Shown piece after piece: positions 1 to 7,828 of a DNA stretch of 22,069 nt (position 1 is the stretch's first letter; each line of letters opens with the position of its first letter). A program made the translations under genes and the position numbers. The DNA is from CAIKOD01 sp035505975 (GTDB lineage: Archaea; Halobacteriota; Methanomicrobia; Methanomicrobiales; Methanospirillaceae): the NCBI GenBank assembly GCA_035505975.1, contig DATJQJ010000013.1, forward strand, positions 1-22,069, read 5' to 3'. Under the pieces are notes generated by a model that was given only the letters and a program-made list of their open reading frames with translations, had not been told where the DNA came from and did not search any database.

Positions 1-805
1 TCGACTCGATCTTGACGGTGTCGGATGCAAGGGTTACGGTCTGGGTCGACGATACCGTCTTTCCGGTGAAGTCGTTACCCGACGGGTCCTTGTAGTTGTC
101 CTTCATGCCGTTTAAGTTACACTCGGTCCAGAAGGTATAGACTCCTGCCTTGTATACCCTGCTTCCCTGGCCGTCGACAACGCCGGTTGCCCATCCGTAG
201 GGACCTGTGGTGTTCGGGACCCAGAAGTACGGCATTGCATTGACTGACTGACCGGTCAATGCGATAGCGGTGGTGAAGTCCTGGTACAGAGCGGTATATA
301 CAGTGCCGTCTGAGGTCTTGACTTTGATGTCAATGAACCCTACCGTCGAATTACGCTGGGTGGGGATCGTGTTAAGATTTGTTTCAAGACGGAAGTTGAT
401 GAAGTCGCCTGCCGGGACGCTCTTTCCGGTGACAATCTTTCCTGCCTGCTGGTCCCATGCATTTACGACCTGAGATGGGTCATTTGCAACGACTGCAACA
501 GTGTTGGTGTTACCAACGTACCAGTTACCTCCATGGCCCACGAATGTCTGCGGGGCGACATAGAAGTTATTCGGGTCTGTAACTGTTACGGTTGCTGCCG
601 GGGCGCTTGATCCTACTGTCTGGGATCCGGTATACCACGAGAGAACTGTCCCTGCGGGTACCGGTAAGACCAGGCCCTGTTCACCAATGAATACGTCGCC
701 CCCAGCTGGGACCTGGTTAATTACAGGGTACGCAGATACTGCGGTCCCTGCAAGAAGAACCAGTGCGACGCACATCATCAGTGCAATACTTAATCGCTTA
801 GTCAT
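1..805 (-). CDS. Surface-layer-type secreted protein, DUF3821-like N terminus (partial, 3' end outside window)
   Basis: The frame is open from ATG at 805 to the left window edge (268 codons seen, no stop). It begins MTKRLSIALMMCVALVLLAG and ends the signal peptide near AVSA-YP, so the protein is exported. The mature start (residues about 26-100: VINQVPAGGDVFIGEQGL, then a WYTGS motif, then TFVGHGGNWYVGNTNTV) looks like the DUF3821 domain found at the N terminus of Methanomicrobiales surface/S-layer proteins; that match is from memory. The rest is rich in Thr, Val, Asn and aromatic residues, as in beta-sandwich envelope proteins, with few Cys. A strong Shine-Dalgarno site, TAAGGAGG, lies 7 bases before the ATG, and an approximately 120-base leader precedes it, both fitting high expression. 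Whether it is the main S-layer subunit and whether it has a C-terminal membrane anchor cannot be seen here. Confidence 0.82.
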   Translation of the reverse strand, partial: MTKRLSIALMMCVALVLLAGTAVSAYPVINQVPAGGDVFIGEQGLVLPVPAGTVLSWYTGSQTVGSSAPAATVTVTDPNNFYVAPQTFVGHGGNWYVGNTNTVAVVANDPSQVVNAWDQQAGKIVTGKSVPAGDFINFRLETNLNTIPTQRNSTVGFIDIKVKTSDGTVYTALYQDFTTAIALTGQSVNAMPYFWVPNTTGPYGWATGVVDGQGSRVYKAGVYTFWTECNLNGMKDNYKDPSGNDFTGKTVSSTQTVTLASDTVKIES

Positions 806-810
806 CTATT

Positions 811-960
811 TTCCTCCTTACTCATGTCCATAGTTCTGTACGTTCAATCCAATGCACCCAAACCGGATCAGGTTCGACACCTGTCGATTAACGGTTCACA
901 GTGCTCCATACTCCGAATAAACGGAATATGATTCAATATTAGTGGAACACTTAATATATC
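811..960 (-). promoter_or_regulatory. Promoter and long structured leader of the surface-layer gene
   Basis: On the minus strand an A/T box, GATATATTAAG, lies at 950-960, which would place transcription start near 925-932 and give a leader of about 120 bases. The leader holds a nested stem-loop: AACCG (861-865) pairs with CGGTT (892-896), and inside it CAGGT (869-873) pairs perfectly with ACCTG (879-883) around a 5-base loop. A smaller hairpin (TCCG/CGGA, about 911-924) sits near the predicted 5' end. The Shine-Dalgarno GGAGG is at about 812-816. The box position and start site are inferred from spacing. Confidence 0.6.
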
Positions 961-1120
961 TTTTTTGGTTGATGGCGCCGAAATTTCCCGAAGCTTACGT
1001 GATATTAGACAAAATCCGCATGTAATCGCGGTCCGGCCCACAATCCTCCGATGTAAATCAATCTGCTATCCCGGGCCTCGCGAACCTAAATATACCACCT
1101 GATACGCGCAGGCAAATTTC

Positions 1121-1199
1121 GCGGTATTTTGCAATATCCCGCTTATTAATGATCTATAAGTATCATTGAAGCATATTTTTATGCAATTAATTTATATAT
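1121..1199 (+). promoter_or_regulatory. Likely thyA promoter with adjacent inverted repeats
   Basis: The 313 bases between the surface-gene promoter and thyA hold no convincing gene. A TATA-like box, TTTATATAT, lies at about 1191-1199, suggesting a start near 1220 and a leader of about 50 bases. Immediately upstream are three small inverted repeats: GCGGTATT/AATA-CCGC with a two-base bulge (1121-1142), AATGAT/ATCATT (1148-1153 and 1162-1167), and GCATA-TTTT-TATGC (1171-1184). They could be operator half-sites or simply chance in A/T-rich DNA. Another TATA-like string, CTAAATATAC, is at about 1085-1094. Confidence 0.4.
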
Positions 1200-1273
1200 C
1201 AGATGGATGTGCACTGCCATAGCACGAGATCCTGATATCACCATTATTACTCCTCCTCCCTAATTATTCATGC

Positions 1274-1996
1274 ATGCGGATTATCAGGGCTCCAAGTATA
1301 GCCCGGGCACATGAACTCGTCATTAAGATGATACTCGAAAAGGGATACCCCGTGGTCACCGAGGACGGTGAATCGACATTAGAATTCGAGGAGATCGCAA
1401 TGAAGGTGGATAATCCCCTCGCAGAACCGCTGGTCAGCCCTTCATCGAGATTTCAACAGAGGTTTATGGAGCAGTACGCCCACGACCTCCTGGAAGGCTC
1501 GAATTCCATATTCGAATATGATTATCACGGGAGGTTGTTCCACTGGGGAGATCCTCTGGAATACCGGGGAAATGCCGTTACGGTAGATCAGGTTACCTAT
1601 ATAATACAGAAACTTTCTGAATCGGCAAAAAGCCGGAGGGCGCTTGCAATCACGTGGAACCCGGTTACCGATGAGAAGCTTGCCGATTGTCCCTGCCTCC
1701 AGCTCGTTCAATGCCTTATCAGGGACGGCAGGCTGCAGATGAAAGTGGTGTTCCGGAGTAACGATATGCTCACTGCATCCGGAGCCAATATGTTCGCTCT
1801 CGTTCATCTCCAGAAGATGATTGCCGACAATCTGGGGCTATCTCCCGGGTCCTATACCCATATCGCGCTTGTCCCTCATATCTACTATAAACGCGATATC
1901 AATGATATCATGCCGTTTTGCCGGAAAGGGGAGTATATCAGGCCGGTAAAGGAAGTCTGCAGTATCTGTGGAAAATGCCCGGGATCCCGTTCCTGA
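1274..1996 (+). CDS. thyA: Thymidylate synthase, archaeal methanogen type
   Basis: This 240-residue protein should make dTMP from dUMP with a methylene-pterin cofactor, probably methylene-tetrahydromethanopterin in a methanogen. The thymidylate synthase core is visible: DCPCLQLVQ (about 157-165) holds the nucleophilic Cys, followed by FRSNDMLTASGANMFALVHLQ-type sequence (about 180-200), matching the R-S-x-D-x2-x-A-x-x-N dUMP-binding segment of the family. The region HWGDPLEYRG (about 90) fits the shorter archaeal branch. The C terminus carries CRKGEY followed by CSICGKC, a C-x2-C-x2-C cluster not present in bacterial ThyA. ATG 1274 starts the family-like sequence MRIIRAPS; an ATG four bases upstream is in another frame. 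The gene stands alone and is followed by tRNA-Gln. Confidence 0.88.
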   Translation: MRIIRAPSIARAHELVIKMILEKGYPVVTEDGESTLEFEEIAMKVDNPLAEPLVSPSSRFQQRFMEQYAHDLLEGSNSIFEYDYHGRLFHWGDPLEYRGNAVTVDQVTYIIQKLSESAKSRRALAITWNPVTDEKLADCPCLQLVQCLIRDGRLQMKVVFRSNDMLTASGANMFALVHLQKMIADNLGLSPGSYTHIALVPHIYYKRDINDIMPFCRKGEYIRPVKEVCSICGKCPGSRS

Positions 1997-2051
1997 TGAA
2001 AAAAATCAGTCACATTAATTAGTCTTAAAATGCAACGGAACAGGAGAATAT

Positions 2052-2124
2052 AGCCCGGTAGTGTAGCGGTCAATCATGCGGGACTCTGGATCCCGCGACG
2101 GCAGTTCGAATCTGCCCCGGGCTA
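2052..2124 (+). tRNA. tRNA-Gln (CTG anticodon)
   Basis: The acceptor stem AGCCCGG (2052-2058) pairs with CCGGGCT (2117-2123), and A is the discriminator. The anticodon stem GCGGGA/TCCCGC holds the loop CTCTGGA, whose middle bases read CTG. The T arm GGCAG-TTCGAAT-CTGCC is intact, there is no intron, and CCA is not encoded. A TATA-like box, CTTAAAAT, lies at 2024-2031, about 25 bases upstream of the mature 5' end. A T4 run follows the gene. Confidence 0.93.
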
Positions 2125-2271
2125 CTTTTATCTGATTTGTTCAATACGTAACGATGGAATCCAGAATCATATGTCGGATGACAAAGACCTGGAACTTTCT
2201 GGAAAATCCGGGAGACTGAGCTCATGCCCGTTTAATACTTGAACGCTTTTACAAGAATTTACCATGGGACT

Positions 2272-3150
2272 ATGATACTATCCACCGATAATCACCGCCC
2301 TTATCTGATCGGATGCGGCGTAAGGTCGGACGACCTCGAAACGTTTAAAGGACTTGCCGCTCTTGCCGAACAGGGAGTGATTGATCACATCCAGGTACTC
2401 GTAGTTCCGGAACCTGAACCCAGATTCAGGAGCAGGGTGGAGACGATGGCGGCATATGATGCCTTGTGTATCCTGCACGCCCCCCATCACCTGCAGGGCG
2501 TGAATCCCTGCTTCCCTTCGGCCATAGATCCTGAAAACCCCTGGCACGCCCGGAAGTCCCTTGAGTCTGCACTCATCCAGACATTCCAGATGGCAGATGA
2601 ATTGAGTTCGCCGATGATCGTCCTTCATGCCGGGCATTACCCGAAAGGAATGCGAGAAGAGGCTTTTTCGGGTTTTTCCGACTTTCTGGACCGTTATTTT
2701 GATCCACGGTATATTCTTGAGAATCTACCTGAAGTATTCAGGGACCTGATATTTATCGGCACCTCCGCACCCGACCTGGTCAGGTTGTCGAATGGGAAAA
2801 TAAAGGGCTATTGCCTGGATTTTCCTCACCTGTACTGCACGTCGAATTATTGGGGTCTTTCGTTTGAAAGAGAACTCATGAAATTCGAAACATTGCCCGT
2901 TTCCCTTCACCATCTCTCCAATAGCAGGAAATCTTCTTTCCGCGACGAGCACCTTCCTCTCGACCATCCTGACGGGGGCATCGATCTTAACCTGGTTATG
3001 GGATGGATCTCAAACCACCGCGGGATCCAGACGAGTCTCGAATATAAATATGACGACATAGGCATCTACTACAGTCAGATACGGGAATTTAACAGACTAT
3101 TTAAGCGGTATCATGAAACGATGAATGGTCCGGACAACGGACAATGCTGA
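2272..3150 (+). CDS. Xylose isomerase-like TIM barrel protein (sugar phosphate isomerase / AP endonuclease 2 family)
   Basis: From ATG 2272 the protein has 292 residues. It shows the spaced metal-ligand segments of the AP endonuclease 2/xylose isomerase-like barrel: LHAPHHLQG near residue 60, IVLHAGHYPKG near 115, ENLPE near 155, GYCLDFPHLY near 185, HLSNS near 215 and a final SLEYKYDD near 270. Members cleave DNA at abasic sites or isomerise and epimerise sugars, and sequence alone does not say which. The open frame extends upstream to a TTG at 2239, but the ATG gives a start closer to the first barrel strand (PYLIGCGV). No clear ribosome site is seen. The gene converges on flpA with 10 bases between stop codons. 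No pathway partner is adjacent. Confidence 0.72.
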   Translation: MILSTDNHRPYLIGCGVRSDDLETFKGLAALAEQGVIDHIQVLVVPEPEPRFRSRVETMAAYDALCILHAPHHLQGVNPCFPSAIDPENPWHARKSLESALIQTFQMADELSSPMIVLHAGHYPKGMREEAFSGFSDFLDRYFDPRYILENLPEVFRDLIFIGTSAPDLVRLSNGKIKGYCLDFPHLYCTSNYWGLSFERELMKFETLPVSLHHLSNSRKSSFRDEHLPLDHPDGGIDLNLVMGWISNHRGIQTSLEYKYDDIGIYYSQIREFNRLFKRYHETMNGPDNGQC

Positions 3151-3160
3151 AAAACTTCTT

Positions 3161-3769
3161 CTATTCAGGTCCCCGTGAACAGATCAGTACCGCATGATCC
3201 TGATGGTACGGGTCCAGCCATACTGAACGGCTGATACAGAACCCCGCATCTGCGAGTTCCCCCTCTGCACGCCGAAGGATAACCCTGGGATCTTCAGCAA
3301 CACTAATGCTGCGTGTCTTAAGTACGATGATCATAACTCCTCCGGACCTCAGGAATACGCTGTTACGGATAGCGATCGCCACCTGGTCGGGCTGGGCGAT
3401 ATCCTGATAAATTAAATCCACCGTTTCGAGGAGAAACGCAAACGATTCCACGCGCCTGGCATCTGCCATTATCGGAATAATATTATCTCTTCTCCGGGCT
3501 ACAGCCAGCAGGTCCTGCATCGGACGTGGCGCCATTTCTATTGCATAAACACATTCTACATAATCTGCAACGTGGGATACGGTCGTCCCATTTGCCGCAC
3601 CGAGGTAAAGGACACGCATGTCATGTGCCAGTTCAGGTGCGGACCCCAGGTAATAAAGTGCGGCAAACTTACTCCGGTGAGGATCCCAAATCCGGTATTC
3701 CCCGAGGAGTTTCTCTCCATAAACGCCGCCCTCCCCGTGGGAAACCAGGGTCTTGCCGATCCAGATCAT
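3161..3769 (-). CDS. flpA: Fibrillarin-like rRNA/tRNA 2'-O-methyltransferase FlpA
   Basis: This is the catalytic subunit of the archaeal C/D box RNP, which places 2'-O-methyl groups on rRNA and tRNA using SAM and guide RNAs. The start ATG 3769 overlaps the nop5 stop as ATGA, giving 202 residues. Visible features are REYR-like GEYRIWDPHRSKFAA (about 23-37), the SAM-binding LYLGAANGTTVSHVAD (about 54-69), the EMAPRP motif (about 78-83), YQDIAQPDQ (121-129) with the family Asp, the IVLKTRS strand (148-154) with Lys, and the terminal DPYHQDHAVL (186-195) with His. The length is slightly short for the family (about 210-230), the loss being at the N terminus. A possible Shine-Dalgarno, GGGAGATC, precedes the start. 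A longer in-frame extension upstream exists but overlaps nop5 coding and is not believable. Confidence 0.93.
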   Translation of the reverse strand: MIWIGKTLVSHGEGGVYGEKLLGEYRIWDPHRSKFAALYYLGSAPELAHDMRVLYLGAANGTTVSHVADYVECVYAIEMAPRPMQDLLAVARRRDNIIPIMADARRVESFAFLLETVDLIYQDIAQPDQVAIAIRNSVFLRSGGVMIIVLKTRSISVAEDPRVILRRAEGELADAGFCISRSVWLDPYHQDHAVLICSRGPE

Positions 3770-4623
3770 CGAAGATCTCCCGCACTGTCGATAGCGCTCT
3801 GAGCCTCCGCGATAAAAGCGGCATCCCGCTCCTGACGATAATAATCGATGCGCGCCGCGATGGCCAGTTTTGCCGCCAGAACTCTGGCGACACGCCCCCT
3901 TGTCGCTTTCGTTGCATTGTGGACCCTCCTGTGCTGGAAAATAATGCCGTGCTTTGGGGGAGGAGTACCACCCCGGATATGGGAATAAAGGGCGGTGCGT
4001 GACCCGAGGACCTGTATTGAACTTCCAGGAAGTCTGGCCAGTACCCCGAGTCCTCCCGCCGAGGAAACCAGTCGGGATGCGACGAGGCCGCCAAGAAGAG
4101 CGCTGCAATTCGGCATCACCGTTTCTGCCCGGGACGATATCTCGGCCGTAACGGCTTCCCTGACTGCCCAGATTCGTTCAAGCTCTTCTATTATCTGCCG
4201 GAACGCCGGCCCCTCATCTTTTTTCATCAGCTTCATGAGCCTGTTACGGGACAGATGCAGGTATTTCCTCGAGAAATCCGGGTTTTTCACCCTGTACCAC
4301 TCCACGGTCCTTTCTGTCAGATTGTTCACCATATCGTCGAGTTCATCGAGTGTGCGTATCATCTGGAGGAGTTCGGCATCCCGGGCTTCGTAATTTTGGG
4401 CAATTCCAAGTTCCGCCAGAAAAAAACAGAGATTTCTCAGCCGGGCGATATATTCCGCCCTTGTCCAACAAAGTCCGGATATCCCGGCGGGATCCCACGT
4501 GAATGGAATGAAACGCTCCTGTACCGTACGAAGGGATTCGAGCCTGGCCACAAGGAACGACATTTCGGGAGGGGCAGGTGTGCACCCGTTCTCGTCCACA
4601 TCACCAAACCAGTAGGACTGCAT
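3766..4623 (-). CDS. nop5: C/D box RNP scaffold protein Nop5 (Nop56/58 homologue)
   Basis: Nop5 bridges the L7Ae-bound guide RNA and fibrillarin in the archaeal 2'-O-methylation RNP. The 285-residue product has a reduced N-terminal fibrillarin-binding domain, a helical coiled-coil centre (about 85-165) and the Nop RNA-binding domain: PNCSALLGGLVASRLVSSAG-type sequence (171-190), then LGSRTALYSHIRGGTPPPKHG (206-226) and IIFQHRRVHNA (227-237). It lacks the Lys/Glu-rich C-terminal tail of many Nop5 proteins and is short compared with the usual 350-420 residues, mostly in the N-terminal domain. The gene is the first of a two-gene operon; its TGA overlaps the flpA ATG. The upstream A/T box near 4648-4656 suggests a leaderless or nearly leaderless transcript. 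Confidence 0.9.
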   Translation of the reverse strand: MQSYWFGDVDENGCTPAPPEMSFLVARLESLRTVQERFIPFTWDPAGISGLCWTRAEYIARLRNLCFFLAELGIAQNYEARDAELLQMIRTLDELDDMVNNLTERTVEWYRVKNPDFSRKYLHLSRNRLMKLMKKDEGPAFRQIIEELERIWAVREAVTAEISSRAETVMPNCSALLGGLVASRLVSSAGGLGVLARLPGSSIQVLGSRTALYSHIRGGTPPPKHGIIFQHRRVHNATKATRGRVARVLAAKLAIAARIDYYRQERDAAFIAEAQSAIDSAGDLR

Positions 4624-4627
4624 TCCA

Positions 4628-4668
4628 CGTACATGGTTTACACGAATACTCTATAGTTGTAATGTACG
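4628..4668 (-). promoter_or_regulatory. nop5-flpA promoter flanked by an inverted repeat
   Basis: On the minus strand an A/T box, ACTATAGAG, lies at about 4648-4656, about 28 bases upstream of the nop5 ATG. The perfect 7-base inverted repeat CGTACAT (4628-4634) and ATGTACG (4662-4668) brackets this box. The promoter call rests on spacing; a regulatory role for the repeat is inference. Confidence 0.45.
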
Positions 4669-4754
4669 AGTGAACGCCGGGAGTCATGTAACCACGAGGA
4701 ATCACGGGGTACCAATTTATCGCATTGAGCAGGGCAGGAAAAATTTTCCTGCGA

Positions 4755-5966
4755 TCAGAAACCACCGGCTCCGAATGAGTACAATATCACCGGCAGTGTG
4801 ATCGCCCCCATGCAAAAAACCCTTGAAATATTTACCATGGTAGGGAGGACACCCACGGCAACGGCAAGGACGAGCACGAACAGGCCGAACGGACCGGCAA
4901 TAAGGAAACTGATCAAGGTCACCAGGAGAATTACTGCCCGGTTCAGCAATTTTCCGTCGATGCCATTCATCCTGTGGGCATAACCCGAAATCCAGATCGT
5001 GAGGAAAAATGCCAGTACCGATGCAAGTGCCCCGGAAAAAAGCAGAGCTGGCAGGGAGGGAAGTTCGAGCGTCGACAGTGCGGCCATAACTCCGTTCCTC
5101 GACCGTCCGATCGCAAACAATACGGCAATTCCCACGATGGCGTTGGATGTGTTCGCAGCATTTGTTGCAAATATATATTGTCTCCGTTCCGCCTGGTAGC
5201 TGACTCCCGAACAGACTACGGCGTTAGCCGTTGCGTTGGAAAGTCCCGGCAGCCAACCGACGACGAGGCCGGCAACAGTCCCGGTTATTGTGCCCCTTTT
5301 GATCTCAGCGGAAGTCATTCTGATCCCCTGAAACGCCTGCTTCGGGACCGCCCCTGCACTGGCGAACAGGAGGACCGAGATCCCGAAAAGCCCCGTGAGG
5401 AGCGGCATCAGGATTCCGGACTCACCGAGACTATGCCACCCGAGGAACGAGTAGCGGAATGTAAATATACCAAGGACACCGGAAATCCCGAAAATAATCA
5501 TCGCCCATTGTGGGGAGTCGGAGCCAATGATCAGGTACCCCATTACTGCGATGAGAATAATACCGATCCACCAGTCGAAGTACGGTTGCAACAGGGGTAC
5601 GATGAGGAAAAGGAGTATGGAGAGAGGAATAGCAAATGCTGCTGCACAGGCGCTGCCTAGCGCGGCTATGCGGACAGCTTCTTCTCCTTTCCCCTCGAGG
5701 CAGAGCATATGGGAGGGCAGGACTGAGAGGGCCGTATCGGGATCGGGGATCCCGAGAAATGTGCTGGGTATACTGTCGAGGAACGTATGGGTCACCAGTG
5801 CTGCGACCATGGTTGCGGCCAGGCCTTCGGCCCCGCCGATCGGGATGAGAAATGCCTGCAATCCAAGAAGCGTCGCAGCAAGAGTGTTGGAATGGATCCC
5901 GGGAAACAGACCGCTGATGACGCCAAGGCCTACGCCGGCCAGCGTTCCCAAAACTATCCCGATCAC
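4755..5966 (-). CDS. TctA-like integral membrane protein (COG1784-type)
   Basis: From GTG 5966 the product has 403 residues, almost all hydrophobic, with roughly ten membrane segments. The N-terminal block GVISGLFPGIHSNTLAATLL and the second-half block GTVAGLVVGWLPGLSNATAN are two copies of the G-x-x-PG-x3-N signature seen in the TctA/DUF112 tricarboxylate transporter family; archaeal members of COG1784 have this layout. IPDPDTALSVLPSHM after the third segment is also characteristic. The substrate is unknown, and no periplasmic binding protein or TctB partner is beside it, so calling it a tricarboxylate carrier would be premature. The frame runs up to a TTG at 5999, but a TATA-like box at about 6017-6024 predicts transcription starting close to 5994, favouring the GTG. 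It is divergent from hemD. Confidence 0.75.
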   Translation of the reverse strand: MIGIVLGTLAGVGLGVISGLFPGIHSNTLAATLLGLQAFLIPIGGAEGLAATMVAALVTHTFLDSIPSTFLGIPDPDTALSVLPSHMLCLEGKGEEAVRIAALGSACAAAFAIPLSILLFLIVPLLQPYFDWWIGIILIAVMGYLIIGSDSPQWAMIIFGISGVLGIFTFRYSFLGWHSLGESGILMPLLTGLFGISVLLFASAGAVPKQAFQGIRMTSAEIKRGTITGTVAGLVVGWLPGLSNATANAVVCSGVSYQAERRQYIFATNAANTSNAIVGIAVLFAIGRSRNGVMAALSTLELPSLPALLFSGALASVLAFFLTIWISGYAHRMNGIDGKLLNRAVILLVTLISFLIAGPFGLFVLVLAVAVGVLPTMVNISRVFCMGAITLPVILYSFGAGGF

Positions 5967-6037
5967 AAGGTACGCTCGAGTGAAACACAGATAAACCAAT
6001 CGAAATGCATACTGTCATATATCAGAGAAGTAATGAT

Positions 6038-6736
6038 ATGGCAATGAAAATCGCAATCACGCGGCTGAAAGGAAAGGAGGGAAAAGACCAGGAATATTGT
6101 AGGAATTATGGTCATGAGTGTATTATCGTCTCTCCTCTCGCAGCCAAGGTGAACCGAGACCGGGTCTCGGCATTCGTCAGGGCGGCGGAAAATAACGAGT
6201 TTGATTGCATATTTTTCACCAGCGCCCTCCCTGCCCAGATTATCGCCCCTCTCCTTACCCATTGGCCGCGGGTAATTGCGATAGGACCACAGACGACCCG
6301 CATCCTGAAGGCTGCAGGCGTGGCCTGTGAGACCCTCCCAACATACTATTCCCGGGATTTCGTCCCGTACCTCGGGACCTGGATTAAGGGAAAACGGATC
6401 GGGATCCCACGGGCCGATGTGCCGAACCCAGGCCTCCTTGACGCGATAGCAAGGGCAGGGGGGTTTGCAACGGAGATCAGGTGTTATTCGCTCGTGCCGA
6501 CTGGTCAGGCGCTCGACCTCCAGAACGCCGACGCCATCCTGTTTACCAGTGCCATGTCATTTCGCCAGGCAATATGGAAACGGTCACCCGGTCTCCTCGT
6601 AATCGCCATCGGGGATGTCACCGCTTCGGTAATGACATCTGAAGGCGTTCGTCCTGATGTCGTGGGTGATGGTTCCCTCGAGGGGGCCCTCGGAAAGTTC
6701 AACGAATACCTGTCGTCCCGGACCACCGAACGGTGA
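6038..6736 (+). CDS. hemD: Uroporphyrinogen-III synthase
   Basis: The 232-residue protein should close hydroxymethylbilane to uroporphyrinogen III, the branch point toward cobalamin, coenzyme F430, sirohaem and haem-like compounds. HemD sequences diverge widely, but the two-lobed pattern is clear: start MKIAITRLKGKEG, FDCIFFTSALPAQII (about 55-69), VIAIGPQTTRILKAAGV (about 80-96), RIGIPRADVPNPGLLDAI (about 120-137), ADAILFTSAMSFRQ (about 170-183), LLVIAIGDVTASVMTSEGVRPD (about 190-211). The FTSA repeats and the I-G-x-x-T-A-x-x-x-x-x-G-V block are typical. ATG 6038 is chosen with GAGAAG upstream; ATG 6044 is equally possible and begins at the core MKIAITR. The next gene, cbf5, starts six bases after the stop, so the two are probably one operon. 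No other tetrapyrrole genes are here. Confidence 0.88.
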   Translation: MAMKIAITRLKGKEGKDQEYCRNYGHECIIVSPLAAKVNRDRVSAFVRAAENNEFDCIFFTSALPAQIIAPLLTHWPRVIAIGPQTTRILKAAGVACETLPTYYSRDFVPYLGTWIKGKRIGIPRADVPNPGLLDAIARAGGFATEIRCYSLVPTGQALDLQNADAILFTSAMSFRQAIWKRSPGLLVIAIGDVTASVMTSEGVRPDVVGDGSLEGALGKFNEYLSSRTTER

Positions 6737-6742
6737 TGGGCC

Positions 6743-7672
6743 TTGCCTGACGAGCGTATGCCGCTACCGTCACCTTTTGGTGAGGGAGCCGGTCTCCCTG
6801 ACGGGATACTTGTTATCGATAAACCGAGGGGACCGACCAGTCATCAGGTCACTGCATGGGCAGGAGAACTGCTCCATGCAGATGTCGGCCATTCGGGGAC
6901 CCTGGACCCCCAGGTATCGGGCGTTCTGCTCGTTATGAAAGGAAAAGCAGTCCGGCTCGCCCCTCTCCTTCTCAGGCACGAGAAGGAGTACGTCTGCCTG
7001 ATGCGCCTTCACGGTGCTGTCCCTGCAACCCGGATCAAAGAGGTGGCAGATGAGTTTACAGGGAAGATCTACCAGAGACCGCCCCGGAGGAGTGCTGTTG
7101 CGCGGAACCTGAGGATCAGAACCATTCAGGAGATTGGTATCCTTGATATCAGGGACAGGTTCGTCCTGTTCAGGGTCAGGTGCGACGCTGGCACCTATAT
7201 CAGGTCACTCTGCCACCATATGGGCCTCATCATGGGGCCCGGAGCCCACATGCAGGAGCTCAGGAGGACGAAGTCGGGAATGTTCGACGAAAAAATGGCC
7301 CATACACTCCAGGAACTCGCCGATGCCATGGTATTGTACGAGACGGGAGACGATCGTCTGATCAGAGAGCTGATCCGCCCTGTGACAGAGGCAACCCGGG
7401 ATCAGCCATCGGTAATAGTCCGCGACACTGCAGTCGATGCAGTGTGCCGTGGCGCAGGGCTTGCCGGTGTAGGAATTCTCAAAAACGACAGGTTCTCAAT
7501 TCATGAAATGGTCGCCATTAAAACAGCGGGCGGCGAACTTATCGGTGTCGGGGAGGCGCTGCAAAATTCCACCGCTTTCAAACCCGGGGACCATGGACTA
7601 ATCATCGCACCGAGGACGGTGTTTATGAAACCCGGGACCTATTCCAGGGGATGGAAGACGCATCCGCGGTGA
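6743..7672 (+). CDS. cbf5: H/ACA RNP pseudouridine synthase Cbf5 (TruB family)
   Basis: This is the catalytic subunit of the archaeal H/ACA guide RNP and also acts on U55 of tRNA. In the 309-residue product GILVIDKPRGPTSHQV (21-36) and DVGHSGTLDPQVSGVL (47-62) are the TruB/Cbf5 signatures, with the catalytic Asp at about 55. KEYVCLMRLHG (about 85) and AGTYIRSLCHHMG (about 149-161) are the other active-site strands. A PUA RNA-binding domain occupies about 225-305 (PSVIVRDTAVDAVCRGAGL, VGVGEAL-like repeat). The length is close to the family norm. TTG 6743 is preferred because GGTGAT (6732-6737) lies five bases upstream, overlapping the hemD stop; ATG 6758 is an alternative that costs five residues. 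It lies downstream of hemD, not beside other ribosome genes. Confidence 0.92.
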   Translation: MPDERMPLPSPFGEGAGLPDGILVIDKPRGPTSHQVTAWAGELLHADVGHSGTLDPQVSGVLLVMKGKAVRLAPLLLRHEKEYVCLMRLHGAVPATRIKEVADEFTGKIYQRPPRRSAVARNLRIRTIQEIGILDIRDRFVLFRVRCDAGTYIRSLCHHMGLIMGPGAHMQELRRTKSGMFDEKMAHTLQELADAMVLYETGDDRLIRELIRPVTEATRDQPSVIVRDTAVDAVCRGAGLAGVGILKNDRFSIHEMVAIKTAGGELIGVGEALQNSTAFKPGDHGLIIAPRTVFMKPGTYSRGWKTHPR

Positions 7673-7712
7673 CCCTCCAGCAGTTAATTCTCCCGCGTCC
7701 CGGTGCTCCCGG

Positions 7713-7725
7713 GTGGCTGCTTTTT
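7713..7725 (+). terminator. Possible T-run terminator of hemD-cbf5
   Basis: A T5 run at 7721-7725 follows the GC-rich segment GGGTGGCTGC about 50 bases after the cbf5 stop. AGCAG near 7679-7683 could pair with CTGCT just before the run. Archaeal termination often needs only a T run, so the call is weak. Confidence 0.3.
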
Positions 7726-7828
7726 CAGGAGAGAAACTCCCATATCTTTCCATGAAACTACAGAAATCACCCGTGGTTCAGATACCATTAAAAAAAAAAC
7801 GATGCAATATTAAAGATACATTTTCTTT

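Noticed and set aside
2171..2242. A 23-codon ORF upstream of the TIM barrel gene, its stop overlapping a TTG
   Set aside because: No motif and no Shine-Dalgarno site. It is too short to support.
4974..5660. Open frame of 228 codons on the plus strand
   Set aside because: It is antisense to the TctA-like membrane protein, and its translation is charged, low-complexity and unlike any family.
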